Below, in pieces: positions 19,942-28,368 of a stretch of 64,000 nucleotides of DNA. How positions within the stretch are numbered: position 1 is the first letter of the stretch; each line of letters begins with the position of its first letter. This DNA is from Streptomyces sp. L2 (GTDB lineage: Bacteria > Actinomycetota > Actinomycetes > Streptomycetales > Streptomycetaceae): contig NZ_QBDT01000001.1 of the NCBI RefSeq assembly GCF_004124325.1, positions 3,410,001 to 3,474,000 of the forward strand, given 5' to 3'. Under the pieces are notes generated by a model. It was not told where the DNA came from. It worked only from the letters and a program-made list of their open reading frames with translations, and searched no databases. The position numbers and the translations under genes were made by a program.

Positions 19942-19994
19942 GCCCGGACGCCGTCCGGGATGTTGTGGGCGTTTTGTCCGTTTATGGTGAGCCC

Positions 19995-21281
19995 GTGGCT
20001 CAGGACTCCGCGCGGCAGGCGCCCCCGAACGCCGAGGCGGCCCCCGCGCGGGTGCTGCTGTCACTCGTCCTGCCCGCCGCCGCCGTGGGCGTGGTCGCGA
20101 GCCTGGTGTTCGTCGGGGTGAGCGATGCCGCCGAACAGCTCCAGCACGTGCTGTGGGGGCCGCTGCCGGACGCGCTGGGGGTGGGCCGCTACTCGGTGCT
20201 GTGGATGTTCGTGATGCTCGTCGGGACGGGGGTCGCGGTCGGGCTGGTCGTCTGGCTGGTGCCGGGGCACGCCGGGCCCGACCCGGCGACCCTGGGGCTG
20301 AACGCGCCGGTCCTGCCGCCGGCGGTGCTGCCCGGGCTGGTGGTGGCGGTCGGGCTGATGCTCGCCGGCGGGCCGAGCCTGGGCCCCGAGAACCCGATCA
20401 TCGCCGTGAACGTGGGCCTCGCGGCCTGGCTCGGCGCGTCCCTGCTGCCCCGGGTGCCGGGCGCCCTGTGGCCGGTGCTGGCGGAGGCGGCGACGATCGG
20501 CGCGCTGTTCGGGACGCCGGTGGCGGCGGCGCTGGTGATCTCCGAGGCGCTCGCGGGACGGCCGATGCGGGGGCAGCTGTGGGACAGCCTGTTCGCGCCT
20601 CTGACGGCCGCCGCGTTCGGGGCACTGACGACCACGCTGGTCTCCAAGGCGAGCTTCGACCTGGGGCTGCCGTCCTTCGGGCGGCCCACGTGGGGCGATC
20701 TGCCGGCCGCCATCGTCATCGCCTCGGCGGCGGCCCTGCTCGGGATGGCCGCCGTACGCCTGCTGCCGTACGTCCACGCGGCCTTCCAGCGGCTGCGCCA
20801 CCCGATGCTGATGCTTCCGGCCGGCGGGGTCGTGCTGGGTGCTCTGGGGGCGCTGGGAGGGCATCTGACGCTGTTCAAGGGGCTGGCGGAGGTCGGGGAG
20901 CTGGCCCATGACCCCGAGGGCTGGTCCGCCGGCCGGCTGGCCACGATGGCCGTGGTGAAGCTGGCCGCCCTGCTGGTCGCCGCGTCCTGCGGCTTCCGCG
21001 GCGGGCGGATCTTCCCGGCCGTGTTCGTCGGCACCGCCCTCGGGCTGTGCGCGCACGCCCTGGTTCCGGCCGTCCACCCCGCGCTGGGCGTGGCGACGGC
21101 CGTTCTGGGCATGTTGTTGGCGATCACCCGGCAGGGCTGGGTGAGCCTGTTCGTGGCCGCCGTGCTGGTGGCCTCGCCGACGGTCCTCGCCCTGCTGTGC
21201 GTGGCGTCGCTGCCGGCCTGGCTGCTGGTGACGGGGCGGCCGCAGATGCAGTTGCGGGCCGACGGCAGCCCGGTCCGCTGA
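19995..21281 (+). CDS. ClC-family chloride channel/ion channel protein
   Basis: 428 aa from GTG 19995. Ten or more hydrophobic helices run from residue 20 to 410. The conserved filter loops are degenerate but placed as in ClC proteins: GGPSLGPENPIIAVN corresponds to the GKEGP loop and GFRGGRIFPAVFVG to the GxFxP loop. No clear GSGIP loop or gating Glu in the GKEGP position is visible except Glu in GPENP. Transport of chloride or another anion is inferred. It is divergent from tipA, and its 5' end is 58 bp from the tipA operator. Confidence 0.82.
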   Translation: MAQDSARQAPPNAEAAPARVLLSLVLPAAAVGVVASLVFVGVSDAAEQLQHVLWGPLPDALGVGRYSVLWMFVMLVGTGVAVGLVVWLVPGHAGPDPATLGLNAPVLPPAVLPGLVVAVGLMLAGGPSLGPENPIIAVNVGLAAWLGASLLPRVPGALWPVLAEAATIGALFGTPVAAALVISEALAGRPMRGQLWDSLFAPLTAAAFGALTTTLVSKASFDLGLPSFGRPTWGDLPAAIVIASAAALLGMAAVRLLPYVHAAFQRLRHPMLMLPAGGVVLGALGALGGHLTLFKGLAEVGELAHDPEGWSAGRLATMAVVKLAALLVAASCGFRGGRIFPAVFVGTALGLCAHALVPAVHPALGVATAVLGMLLAITRQGWVSLFVAAVLVASPTVLALLCVASLPAWLLVTGRPQMQLRADGSPVR

Positions 21282-21366
21282 TCCGTCCGGCCCCTCGACC
21301 CCGTCAGACCTACCCGACTCATCCGGCCCATCCGATTCGTTCGACTCGCTTTCTGGAGGCGTGTTC

Positions 21367-22773
21367 ATGGCATTGCACAAGGGTCCCGAGAAGCACGACG
21401 AGCGGTCGATGTCGGTCAACCCGTTCTTCGGGCAGGCCAACCCGGTCGGCGGAATGACCGAGGCCCCGCCCACGCACCGGCTTCCCGACGCCCCGCTGCC
21501 GCCGTCGACGGCGGCCCAGCTGGTCCATGACGAGCTGATGCTGGACGGCAACTCGCGGCTGAACCTGGCCACCTTCGTCACCACCTGGATGGAGCCGGAG
21601 GCCGGGGCGCTCATGGCGGAGTGCCGGGACAAGAACATGATCGACAAGGACGAGTACCCGCGCACCGCCGAGCTGGAGCGGCGCTGTGTGGCGATGCTCG
21701 CCGACCTGTGGAACGCACCGGACCCCTCGGCCGCCGTGGGCTGCTCCACCACCGGGTCGAGCGAGGCGTGCATGCTGGCCGGGATGGCGCTGAAGCGGCG
21801 CTGGGCGCAGAAGAACGCCGACCGGTACCCGGGCGCCCGCCCGAACCTGGTGATGGGCGTCAACGTGCAGGTCTGCTGGGAGAAGTTCTGCAACTTCTGG
21901 GAGGTGGAGGCGCGCCAGGTGCCCATGGAGGGCGACCGCTTCCACCTAGACCCGCAGGCGGCGGCCGAGCTGTGCGACGAGAACACCATCGGGGTCGTCG
22001 GCATCCTCGGCTCCACCTTCGACGGTTCGTACGAGCCGGTCGCCGACCTGTGCGCGGCCCTGGACGCCCTGGAGGAACGGACCGGCCTGGACGTCCCGGT
22101 GCACGTCGACGGGGCGTCCGGCGCCATGATCGCGCCGTTCCTCGACGAGGACCTGGTGTGGGACTTCCGCCTCCCGCGCGTGGCGTCGATCAACACTTCG
22201 GGGCACAAGTACGGGCTGGTGTACCCGGGCGTCGGCTGGGCGCTGTGGCGGGACAAGGAGGCGCTGCCCGAGGAGCTGGTGTTCCGGGTCAACTACCTGG
22301 GCGGCGACATGCCGACGTTCGCGCTGAACTTCTCCCGGCCCGGCGCCCAGGTCGTCGCGCAGTACTACACGTTCCTGCGGCTGGGCCGCGAGGGCTACCG
22401 CGCGGTGCAGCAGTCGACGCGTGACGTGGCGCGCCGCCTCGCCGACCGGATCGAGGCGCTCGGCGACTTCCGGCTGCTGACCCGGGGCGACGAGCTGCCC
22501 GTGTTCGCGTTCACCACCGCCGAGGGCGTGACGTCGTACGACGTGTTCGACGTCTCCCGGCGGCTGCGGGAGCGGGGCTGGCTGGTGCCGGCGTACACCT
22601 TCCCGGCGAACCGGGAGGACCTGTCCGTGCTGCGGGTCGTCTGCCGCAACGGCTTCTCCCACGACCTCGCCGACCTGTTCCTGGACGACATGACCCGTCT
22701 GCTGCCGGAGCTGCGCCGCCAGTCCGGCCCGTCGACCCGCGACAAGGGCGAGGCCACCGGTTTCCACCACTGA
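21367..22773 (+). CDS. gadB: Glutamate decarboxylase-family PLP enzyme
   Basis: 468 aa from ATG 21367 with GGAGG seven bases upstream. It belongs to the group II PLP decarboxylases and would convert glutamate to GABA and CO2. PLP-site features include STTGSSEACMLAG (phosphate loop), HVDGASGAMIAPF (Asp to the pyridine nitrogen) and NTSGHKYG, with the Schiff-base Lys at residue 281. Length and the full-length match to the GadB pattern (FNFSRP, VCRNGFSHDLADLF) make Glu the likely substrate. No antiporter gene is adjacent. Confidence 0.93.
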   Translation: MALHKGPEKHDERSMSVNPFFGQANPVGGMTEAPPTHRLPDAPLPPSTAAQLVHDELMLDGNSRLNLATFVTTWMEPEAGALMAECRDKNMIDKDEYPRTAELERRCVAMLADLWNAPDPSAAVGCSTTGSSEACMLAGMALKRRWAQKNADRYPGARPNLVMGVNVQVCWEKFCNFWEVEARQVPMEGDRFHLDPQAAAELCDENTIGVVGILGSTFDGSYEPVADLCAALDALEERTGLDVPVHVDGASGAMIAPFLDEDLVWDFRLPRVASINTSGHKYGLVYPGVGWALWRDKEALPEELVFRVNYLGGDMPTFALNFSRPGAQVVAQYYTFLRLGREGYRAVQQSTRDVARRLADRIEALGDFRLLTRGDELPVFAFTTAEGVTSYDVFDVSRRLRERGWLVPAYTFPANREDLSVLRVVCRNGFSHDLADLFLDDMTRLLPELRRQSGPSTRDKGEATGFHH

Positions 22774-22818
22774 GGGAATGAGCCACCGCGACGCCGGCTC
22801 CGCGCCCGGCGGCGCCCC

Positions 22819-23460
22819 TCAGCGGTCGTCGCCGGGGTGCCGCTCCCCCGTCGCGTACGGGTTCTCGGCGCCCTCGGCGAGGACGCCGACGAACGGCTCG
22901 CCCTCCCCGGCGAACGTGTACGCGCCCGCCTCCAGGCGGCCGATGAGGCCCTGGGTCCAGGCGGCGTCGGTGTCGGCGCGGTGGACCCACAGGTTCATGA
23001 TCTCGCCGATGTGACCGAGCCGGTCGGGGCCGTCGTCGGGGACGTAGTGCTCGGTGGCGGTGGCCCGCCAGCGCTCGATGCGGCGGACGCGCTCGCGGAG
23101 CAGGTCGAGTGCCTCCGCGCGGGGCAGGTCGACGAGGAAGCCGAGGGCTGCGGACTGGATGTCGATCTTCTGGTCGTAGGTGACGAGGGACGCGCGCAGC
23201 AGCCGCAGGAACTCCTCGGTGCCCCGGCCGGTGATCTCGTACTCCACGCGCGGGGGGCCGCCGGCCGTGGACGGGGCGCTCTCGTGCGCGTGCAGCAGGC
23301 CCTGCTTGGCCATCTGCTTCAGGGCGTGGTACACCGAGCCGGGTTTGGCGTTGGACCACTCGTGCGCGCCCCAGTACTCCAGGTCGCCGCGCACCTGGTA
23401 CCCGTGGGCCCGCCCGTGCTGGCGGACGGCCCCCAGCACGAGAAGACGGATCGCTGACAT
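22819..23460 (-). CDS. PadR-family transcriptional regulator
   Basis: 213 aa from ATG 23460. Residues 1-90 form the PadR winged helix (IRLLVLGAVRQHGRAHGYQV, then KPGSVYHALKQMAKQGLL and the wing RVEYEITGRG). Residues 95-180 form a Vir_act_alpha_C-type dimer helix bundle. TACGCT at 23475-23470 on the minus strand lies seven bases before the ATG with no ribosome site, suggesting a leaderless mRNA. It converges on gadB; the target is unknown. Confidence 0.88.
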   Translation of the reverse strand: MSAIRLLVLGAVRQHGRAHGYQVRGDLEYWGAHEWSNAKPGSVYHALKQMAKQGLLHAHESAPSTAGGPPRVEYEITGRGTEEFLRLLRASLVTYDQKIDIQSAALGFLVDLPRAEALDLLRERVRRIERWRATATEHYVPDDGPDRLGHIGEIMNLWVHRADTDAAWTQGLIGRLEAGAYTFAGEGEPFVGVLAEGAENPYATGERHPGDDR

Positions 23461-23530
23461 GCGCCCCAGCGTAGGGCGGGGCGCCCGGCCGTCCCGAGCC
23501 GGGCGGGCCGCCCGGCCCGGGTGATCCCGG

Positions 23531-23585
23531 CGGCCTTCCGGTCCAGTCCGGTCGGGATGCCGGGCGGCCTTCCGGTCCGGTCCGG
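23531..23585. repeat. Two 21-bp direct repeats upstream of the PadR gene
   Basis: The unit CGGCCTTCCGGTCC(A/G)GTCCGG occurs at 23531-23551 and 23565-23585 with one mismatch. It fills the 150-bp gap between the PadR gene and the end of the aldehyde dehydrogenase gene. Its role is unknown. Confidence 0.6.
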
Positions 23586-23612
23586 GCCGCCCGTCCTACG
23601 TCGCGGAACCCC

Positions 23613-25073
23613 TCAGAACGGGAAGCCGCTGCGGCCGTGCTGCACGGAGATCCACTTGATGGTGGTGAAGGCGTCCACCGTGGTCTCGCCGTTGAGGCGG
23701 CCGATGCCGGAGTGCTTCTCGCCGCCGAACGGGACCAGCGGCTCGTCGTGCACGGTGCCGTCGTTGACGTGGAACATCCCGGTGTCGATGCGCTGCGCGA
23801 AGGCGACACCGCGCTCGATGTTGCCGGTGTGGACGGCGCCGCTCAGCCCGTAGGGGGTGTCGTTGACGAGGCGGACCGCCTCCTCCTCGCCATCGAAGGG
23901 CACGAGGAAGGCGACCGGGCCGAAGACCTCCTGCTGGAGCAGGGCGGAGTCGGCGGGGACGCCGGTCAGCACGCTGGGCTCGACCAGGTTGCCGGTGGTG
24001 GTGCCGTGCACCAGGGCCGTCGCTCCCTCGGCGATGGCCTGCTCTACTGTGCCCGAGACGGCGTTCGCCTGAGTGGAGTTGATCACCGGGCCGATGACGG
24101 TCTCCGGGTCGCGCGGGTCACCGACCTTGAGCGTGCGCACCTTGGCGACGAACTTCTCGGTGAACTCGTCGGCGACGGAGCGGTCCACGAGGATCCGGTT
24201 CGCGGCCATGCAGACCTGGCCCTGGTGGACGTACCGGCTGAAGACAGCCGCGTCGACCGCGTAGTCGACGTCCGCGTCGTCCAGGACCACCAGGGCGCTG
24301 TTCCCGCCCAGTTCGAGCACGGAGCGCTTGAAGTGGGAGGCGCAGACCGTGGCGACGTGCCGGCCGACCTTGTCGGAGCCGGTGAAGGAGACGACCTTGG
24401 GGACGGGGTGCTCGATGAAGGCGTCGCCTATCTCGGCTATGTCGGTGACGACGACGTTGAGCAGGCCGGCCGGCAGCCCCGCGTCTTCCAGGATCTTCGC
24501 GACCAGGGTGCCGCCGGCGATCGGGGTGTTCTGGTGCGGCTTGAGCACCACGGCATTGCCGAGGGCCAGGGCCGGGGCGACCGACTTGATCGACAGCAGG
24601 AACGGGAAGTTGAACGGGCTGATCACGCCCACGACACCCACCGGGACCCGGTAGACGCGGTTCTCCTTGCCGTCTCCCGGGGAGGGCAGGATCCGGCCCT
24701 CGGGACGCAGCGCCAGGTGGATCGACTCGCGCAGGAACTCCTTGGCGAGGTGCAGCTCGAAGCCCGCTTTGAGCCGGGTGCCGCCGAGTTCGGCGATGAT
24801 GACGTCGGCGATCTCCTGCTCGCGTTCCTCGACCAGGCGCAGGGCGCGCTCGAAGACCGTACGGCGGGTGTAGGGGTTGGTCGCGGCCCATTCCTTCTGG
24901 GCGCGGGCGGCCGCCCGGTAGGCCTCGTCCACCTCACCGGTCGTGGCGATGGTGATGGAGGCCAGCTTCTCCTCGTCGTACGGGTTGAAGTCGATGATGT
25001 CCCAGGAACCGGTGCCCGGACGCCACTCACCGTCGATGTACTGCTGGGCCAGTTCGGTGAAGTAGGACGACAT
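23613..25073 (-). CDS. NAD(P)-dependent aldehyde dehydrogenase (benzaldehyde/vanillin type)
   Basis: 486 aa from ATG 25073 (GAGGG five bases upstream; TTG 25085 is in frame but lacks a site). It has a complete ALDH fold. The catalytic Cys288 is in GQVCMAANR, the general base Glu is in LELGGNSALVVL (near 254), and the Rossmann SFTGSDKVGR is present. The C-terminal sequence VNDGTVHDEPLVPFGG resembles aromatic aldehyde dehydrogenases such as vanillin dehydrogenase, but substrate choice is inference. It has no close operon partner. Confidence 0.9.
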   Translation of the reverse strand: MSSYFTELAQQYIDGEWRPGTGSWDIIDFNPYDEEKLASITIATTGEVDEAYRAAARAQKEWAATNPYTRRTVFERALRLVEEREQEIADVIIAELGGTRLKAGFELHLAKEFLRESIHLALRPEGRILPSPGDGKENRVYRVPVGVVGVISPFNFPFLLSIKSVAPALALGNAVVLKPHQNTPIAGGTLVAKILEDAGLPAGLLNVVVTDIAEIGDAFIEHPVPKVVSFTGSDKVGRHVATVCASHFKRSVLELGGNSALVVLDDADVDYAVDAAVFSRYVHQGQVCMAANRILVDRSVADEFTEKFVAKVRTLKVGDPRDPETVIGPVINSTQANAVSGTVEQAIAEGATALVHGTTTGNLVEPSVLTGVPADSALLQQEVFGPVAFLVPFDGEEEAVRLVNDTPYGLSGAVHTGNIERGVAFAQRIDTGMFHVNDGTVHDEPLVPFGGEKHSGIGRLNGETTVDAFTTIKWISVQHGRSGFPF

Positions 25074-25193
25074 GTGATCCCTCAATCGGTAGCCGACACC
25101 AGATCCACGACATGTTCTGATCGCTCTGATCGTTTGTCATCGTACTTGTGATGAAAGAGAGTTGGGGATGCCTGTGGAAAGACCGGAGGCGCC

Positions 25194-26054
25194 TCAGGAC
25201 AGTTGCAGCAGGCCGCGCAGCAGATCCCGGCTCTCGTCGGGTCCGGGGCAGTCCTGCTGCAGTTCCTTGAGGGCGTGCTCGTACTGGGCGACGTCCTCGC
25301 GCTTGTCCAGGTACAGGGCGCTGGTGAGCTGCTCCAGGTACACGACGTCGGACAGGTCCGACTCGGGGAAGCTGAGGATGGTGAAGGCGCCGGACTCGCC
25401 GGAGTGGCCGCCGAGGCTGAACGGCATGACCTGTAGCCGCACGTTGGGCCGCTCGGAGATCTCGATGAGGTGCTGGAGCTGGCCGCGCATCACCTCGCGG
25501 TCGCCGTAGGGCCGGCGCAGCGCGGCCTCGTCGAGGACGATGTGGAACTCCGGGCCGTTGTCCGCGAGGAGGTACTTCTGCCGCTCCCGGCGCAGCGTGA
25601 CCCGCCGTTCGACGTCGGCGACGCTCGCGCCCTTCATGCCGCGCCGCACGACCGCGCGCGCGTAGTCCTCGGTCTGCAGCAGGCCGTGCACGAACTGCAC
25701 CTCGTAGGCGCGGATCAGGGAGGCGGCGCCCTCCAGGCCGACGTAGGTGGGGAACCAGCTGGGCAGGACGTCGGAGTAACTGTGCCACCAGCCCGCCACG
25801 TTGGCCTCGCGGGCGAGAGAGAGGAGGGACTCGCGCTCCGCCCCGTCGATGATGCCGTACAGCGTCAGCAGGTCTTCGACGTCCCTGGTCTTGAAGCTCA
25901 CCCGGCCCAACTCCATGCGGCTGATCTTCGACTCGGAGGCGCGGATCGAGTAGCCCGCCGCCTCGCGCGTGATGTTCCGTGCTTCACGCAGTCGCCTGAG
26001 TTGCGAGCCGAGCAGCATGCGCCGCACCACCGATCCGGGCTCTCCCGCGCTCAC
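25194..26054 (-). CDS. XRE-family WhiJ-type regulator with DUF5753 domain
   Basis: 286 aa. GTG 26054 is chosen because GGAGG lies nine bases upstream. Residues about 14-68 form the helix-turn-helix (LGSQLRRLREARNITREAAG, then RASESKISRMELGR). Residues about 95-275 are DUF5753 (YEVQFVHGLLQTEDYARAVV; HIVLDEAALRR; FSLGGHSGESGAF). With the neighbouring RsbW-like ATPase and DUF397 genes it forms the WhiJ/AbaA-type trio that recurs many times in Streptomyces and affects development and antibiotic production. The two partner genes carry a shared operator (see 26251 and 27337) that this protein is the obvious candidate to bind. Confidence 0.9.
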   Translation of the reverse strand: MSAGEPGSVVRRMLLGSQLRRLREARNITREAAGYSIRASESKISRMELGRVSFKTRDVEDLLTLYGIIDGAERESLLSLAREANVAGWWHSYSDVLPSWFPTYVGLEGAASLIRAYEVQFVHGLLQTEDYARAVVRRGMKGASVADVERRVTLRRERQKYLLADNGPEFHIVLDEAALRRPYGDREVMRGQLQHLIEISERPNVRLQVMPFSLGGHSGESGAFTILSFPESDLSDVVYLEQLTSALYLDKREDVAQYEHALKELQQDCPGPDESRDLLRGLLQLS

Positions 26055-26128
26055 CTTCGCCAGCCTCCCCAACCGTCTTCAGGGGCCGCAGTCTGCCACT
26101 AAAACGCTTCGCGCAGTACTCGTCCGGT

Positions 26129-26161
26129 TACGGAAACGGAAAGAGGTCAGCCGTTTCCGTA
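26129..26161. promoter_or_regulatory. Perfect 11-bp inverted repeat upstream of the WhiJ-type gene
   Basis: TACGGAAACGG (26129-26139) and CCGTTTCCGTA (26151-26161) are perfect inverted arms around an 11-base centre, 75 bp upstream of the XRE gene. The 22-bp centre-to-centre spacing puts the arms on the same DNA face, as in a dimer operator. It is a candidate autoregulatory site. Confidence 0.6.
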
Positions 26162-26250
26162 CAGGAAGGGACGTGCGGATGCGGTAAGAGGCCTAGAACA
26201 GTGGCGGAAAAAATGGCCAAGAAGCGGTACGGGCAGGGCCAATTCGGTCG

Positions 26251-26279
26251 CGTGCACGTGCATCTGCCCTTGCATCTGC
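26251..26279 (+). promoter_or_regulatory. Shared operator, copy 1, upstream of the RsbW-like ATPase gene
   Basis: This 29-bp block contains GTGCAC followed by two TGCATCTGC units 12 bp apart. It matches the block at 27337-27365, which is in inverse orientation, at 27 of 29 positions. It lies about 90-118 bp before the ATPase start. Further TGCATC units occur downstream in a perfect 17-bp tandem duplication (26311-26327 and 26328-26344). Confidence 0.75.
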
Positions 26280-26310
26280 TCTGCGCATCCGAAACCATGG
26301 TCCCGCGCCA

Positions 26311-26344
26311 CCGCTGCATCGCAACGACCGCTGCATCGCAACGA
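26311..26344 (+). repeat. Perfect 17-bp tandem duplication in the ATPase gene leader
   Basis: CCGCTGCATCGCAACGA occurs twice in direct succession. Each copy contains TGCATC, the core of the upstream operator. It ends 24 bp before the ATG. Confidence 0.75.
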
Positions 26345-26368
26345 CCGCGAATTCCGGGAGTGCCTCGC

Positions 26369-26878
26369 ATGGGGACGAATGGATCGACCATGCTCAAGCC
26401 GTTACGGCAGGGCCTTCCGCCGCTGGACCCCGCGGCCGTGTCCGATGCCGCCTCCTGTGCACTGCCCGCCCGCTACGAGGCGGTGGGCGAGGCCCGGCGC
26501 TTCACCAGAGCGACGCTCGACCAGTGGGACGTCGGTGACCGCTTCGACGACATCTGTCTCGTCGTCTCCGAACTCGTCACCAACGCCCTGCGCCACGCGC
26601 TGCCCACCGAGGCCGCCGCCCGAGGTGCCGAGCAGGGCTCGCACGTGCGGCTGCACCTGATGCGGTGGACCGAGCGGCTGGTCTGCGCGGTGCGCGACCC
26701 CAGCCACGACACGCCGGTCCCGCGCGATTCGGACGACTTCGCGGCCGAGTCCGGCCGGGGCCTGTTCCTCGTCGACTCCTTCAGCGACAGCTGGGGCTGG
26801 CACCCGCTCGCCGGCACGCTCAGCGGCAAGGTCGTCTGGGCCCTGTTCAGGCTGGGTCCGGCCGGGGTGAACCGCTGA
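26369..26878 (+). CDS. RsbW-like ATP-binding protein (AbaA OrfA type)
   Basis: 169 aa from ATG 26369, with GGGAG eight bases upstream. It is a GHKL/HATPase_c protein like anti-sigma factor kinases. The N-box is VSELVTNALRHA, and GRGLFLVDSF forms the G1/G2 region. About 25 residues precede the fold. Many Streptomyces carry dozens of such proteins beside WhiJ-type regulators. Whether it phosphorylates an anti-anti-sigma factor or acts otherwise is not known. It converges on the DUF397 gene, and both start from copies of one operator. Confidence 0.85.
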   Translation: MGTNGSTMLKPLRQGLPPLDPAAVSDAASCALPARYEAVGEARRFTRATLDQWDVGDRFDDICLVVSELVTNALRHALPTEAAARGAEQGSHVRLHLMRWTERLVCAVRDPSHDTPVPRDSDDFAAESGRGLFLVDSFSDSWGWHPLAGTLSGKVVWALFRLGPAGVNR

Positions 26879-26985
26879 GGGACCTCTCTGCGCGCACCCG
26901 GGCCCTCGCGGGTCCCGGGTCTACGCGCGTCGGCGCGTGCCCCCTGACATCGTTGCCGGAAACCAGGGCAGCCGGTCGCCGGCGG

Positions 26986-27255
26986 TCAGCTCGCGATCAG
27001 GTGGTCGAACTCGCCGTCCTTGACACCGAGGAGCATGGCCTCGATCTCCGCGCGGGTGTAGACGAGCGCGGGCCCGTCCGGGAAACGCGAGTTGCGTACG
27101 GCCACCTCGCCGCCGGGCAGCCGTGCGAACTCCACGCAGGAACCCTGGGAGTTGCTGTGCCGGCTCTTCTGCCAGGCCACTCCGTCCAGCTGCGTGGCAG
27201 CCATGCCGTTGTACACGTCGTACCCCCCGTACACGCTGTCAACGTCGCGGTCCAC
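26986..27255 (-). CDS. DUF397 protein (AbaA OrfD type)
   Basis: 89 aa from GTG 27255, with GGGAG five bases upstream. It carries the DUF397 pattern: WQKSRHSNSQGSCVEFARL, then VAVRNSRFPDGPALVYTRAE. These small acidic proteins accompany WhiJ-type regulators and are thought to modulate them. An N-terminal 20-residue Tyr/Asp-rich extension is unusual, and a shorter start further in is possible. Confidence 0.85.
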   Translation of the reverse strand: MDRDVDSVYGGYDVYNGMAATQLDGVAWQKSRHSNSQGSCVEFARLPGGEVAVRNSRFPDGPALVYTRAEIEAMLLGVKDGEFDHLIAS

Positions 27256-27317
27256 AGGTCGCTCCCGGTCGGTGCACTGGCTGATGTGGCCATGGATGCT
27301 GTGGTGAACTGTTCCGG

Positions 27318-27365
27318 ATCATAGCCCCGTTCACGTGCAGATGCATGAGCAGATGCACGTGCACG
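27318..27365 (-). promoter_or_regulatory. DUF397 gene promoter and shared operator, copy 2
   Basis: The 29-bp block at 27337-27365, read on the minus strand, repeats the operator at 26251-26279 with two differences. TATGAT (27323-27318) follows 13 bp after the second TGCATCTGC unit and fits a -10 box, so the operator covers the -35 region. The rest of the 27256-27653 gap holds no gene that I can support. Confidence 0.7.
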
Positions 27366-27653
27366 GGGGGTGTTCCCGTGGTTACAGCTTTGACGTCCGC
27401 TTTACCGAAGCTGCTCCAGCGCCTGCCCCGGAACGGGGCGGGCATGCCCACCTCGGCTTACTACGGGTAAGACGCACGGGGGGCCGAATGTGTTCCAGCC
27501 GCGGGCCCGCCGAGTTCCGGCCGAGCGGGCGCGCGCGACCAGTGTCACCTGACGTTCCGGGTCGCTGTCCGGAAGTGACCGGGTAACGGCTGGTAACTTG
27601 CTGCGGTCCCTCCGGCCACGGGCGGCCGGCCCGCTACAGCTTGGGAGCTCGAC

Positions 27654-28163
27654 GTGACTTCGGTGACCGCAAGGGTACGGACGGCGGCGGCGGTGGCCGC
27701 GGGGCTGGTGGGCGCCCTCGCCCTGACCGCGTGCAGCGGAAGCGACTCCGGCTCCAAGGGGGCCGGGCACGACTCCTCCTCCCCCGGCGCGGGGGCGTCC
27801 GCGTCGGCGACCGGCGGCGGGGGCTCCGGCGCTACGGCGACGGGGGCGTCCGGCAAGCTCCAGGGCAGCTGGGTCAGCACCAGCGGAGGCAAGATCGTGG
27901 CACTGGTGATCACCGGCAAGGAGGCCGGGCTCTTCGTGACCGGCGGGACCGTGTGCAGCGGCAGCGCGGGCACCGAGTCCGGGATGCAGATGATCCACCT
28001 GAAGTGCACCGACGGCAGCAAGGACCGGGTCACCGGCATGGTCGACTCGGTCGACAAGAACGGCATGAAGGTCACCTGGTCGGGCAAGACCGGCGAGGAG
28101 ACGTACACCAAGGCCGAGGGCGGCAAGCTGCCTTCGGGGATGCCGACCGGCCTGTCGCAGTGA
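27654..28163 (+). CDS. Secreted lipoprotein of unknown function
   Basis: 169 aa from GTG 27654 (GGGAG upstream). The signal peptide ends in lipobox LTAC (Cys27), followed by a Ser/Gly-rich linker. The domain from about residue 60 has short beta strands (GKLQGSWVSTSGGKIVALVI) and one further Cys in GGTVCSGSAG. I do not recognise the domain. It may form a pair with the next lipoprotein gene, 205 bp downstream on the same strand. Confidence 0.82.
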   Translation: MTSVTARVRTAAAVAAGLVGALALTACSGSDSGSKGAGHDSSSPGAGASASATGGGGSGATATGASGKLQGSWVSTSGGKIVALVITGKEAGLFVTGGTVCSGSAGTESGMQMIHLKCTDGSKDRVTGMVDSVDKNGMKVTWSGKTGEETYTKAEGGKLPSGMPTGLSQ

Positions 28164-28203
28164 CCTGAGGGTGACGCGGGTGCGGCCGTGACGTCCGTGC
28201 GGA

Positions 28204-28269
28204 GGTGACGTTCGCGGCCCCGGCACTCGAAGTGCGGCGGTGACGTTCGCGGCCCGGGCACTCGAAGTG
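28204..28269 (+). repeat. Two 31-bp direct repeats (35-bp period) between lipoprotein genes
   Basis: The unit beginning GGTGACGTTCGCGGCCC and ending CACTCGAAGTG occurs at 28204-28234 and 28239-28269 with one mismatch. It lies about 100 bp before the second lipoprotein start. It may be regulatory or simple duplication. Confidence 0.65.
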
Positions 28270-28368
28270 GTGACTGCGGAGGGGCGCGTGACCGGGCGGT
28301 GCGCGCAGGCGACATGATGCGGGGAGACCGTCTCGACCTCGACGTCTCGACCTCGATGGGACCTGCTC

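Noticed and set aside
20061..22292. Long minus-strand frame opposite the ClC and glutamate decarboxylase genes
   Set aside because: It is a shadow of two well-conserved genes and is rich in Arg, Pro and His with no domain.
28204..28269. CRISPR or att site
   Set aside because: There are only two units with a 4-bp gap and no associated cas or integrase gene.
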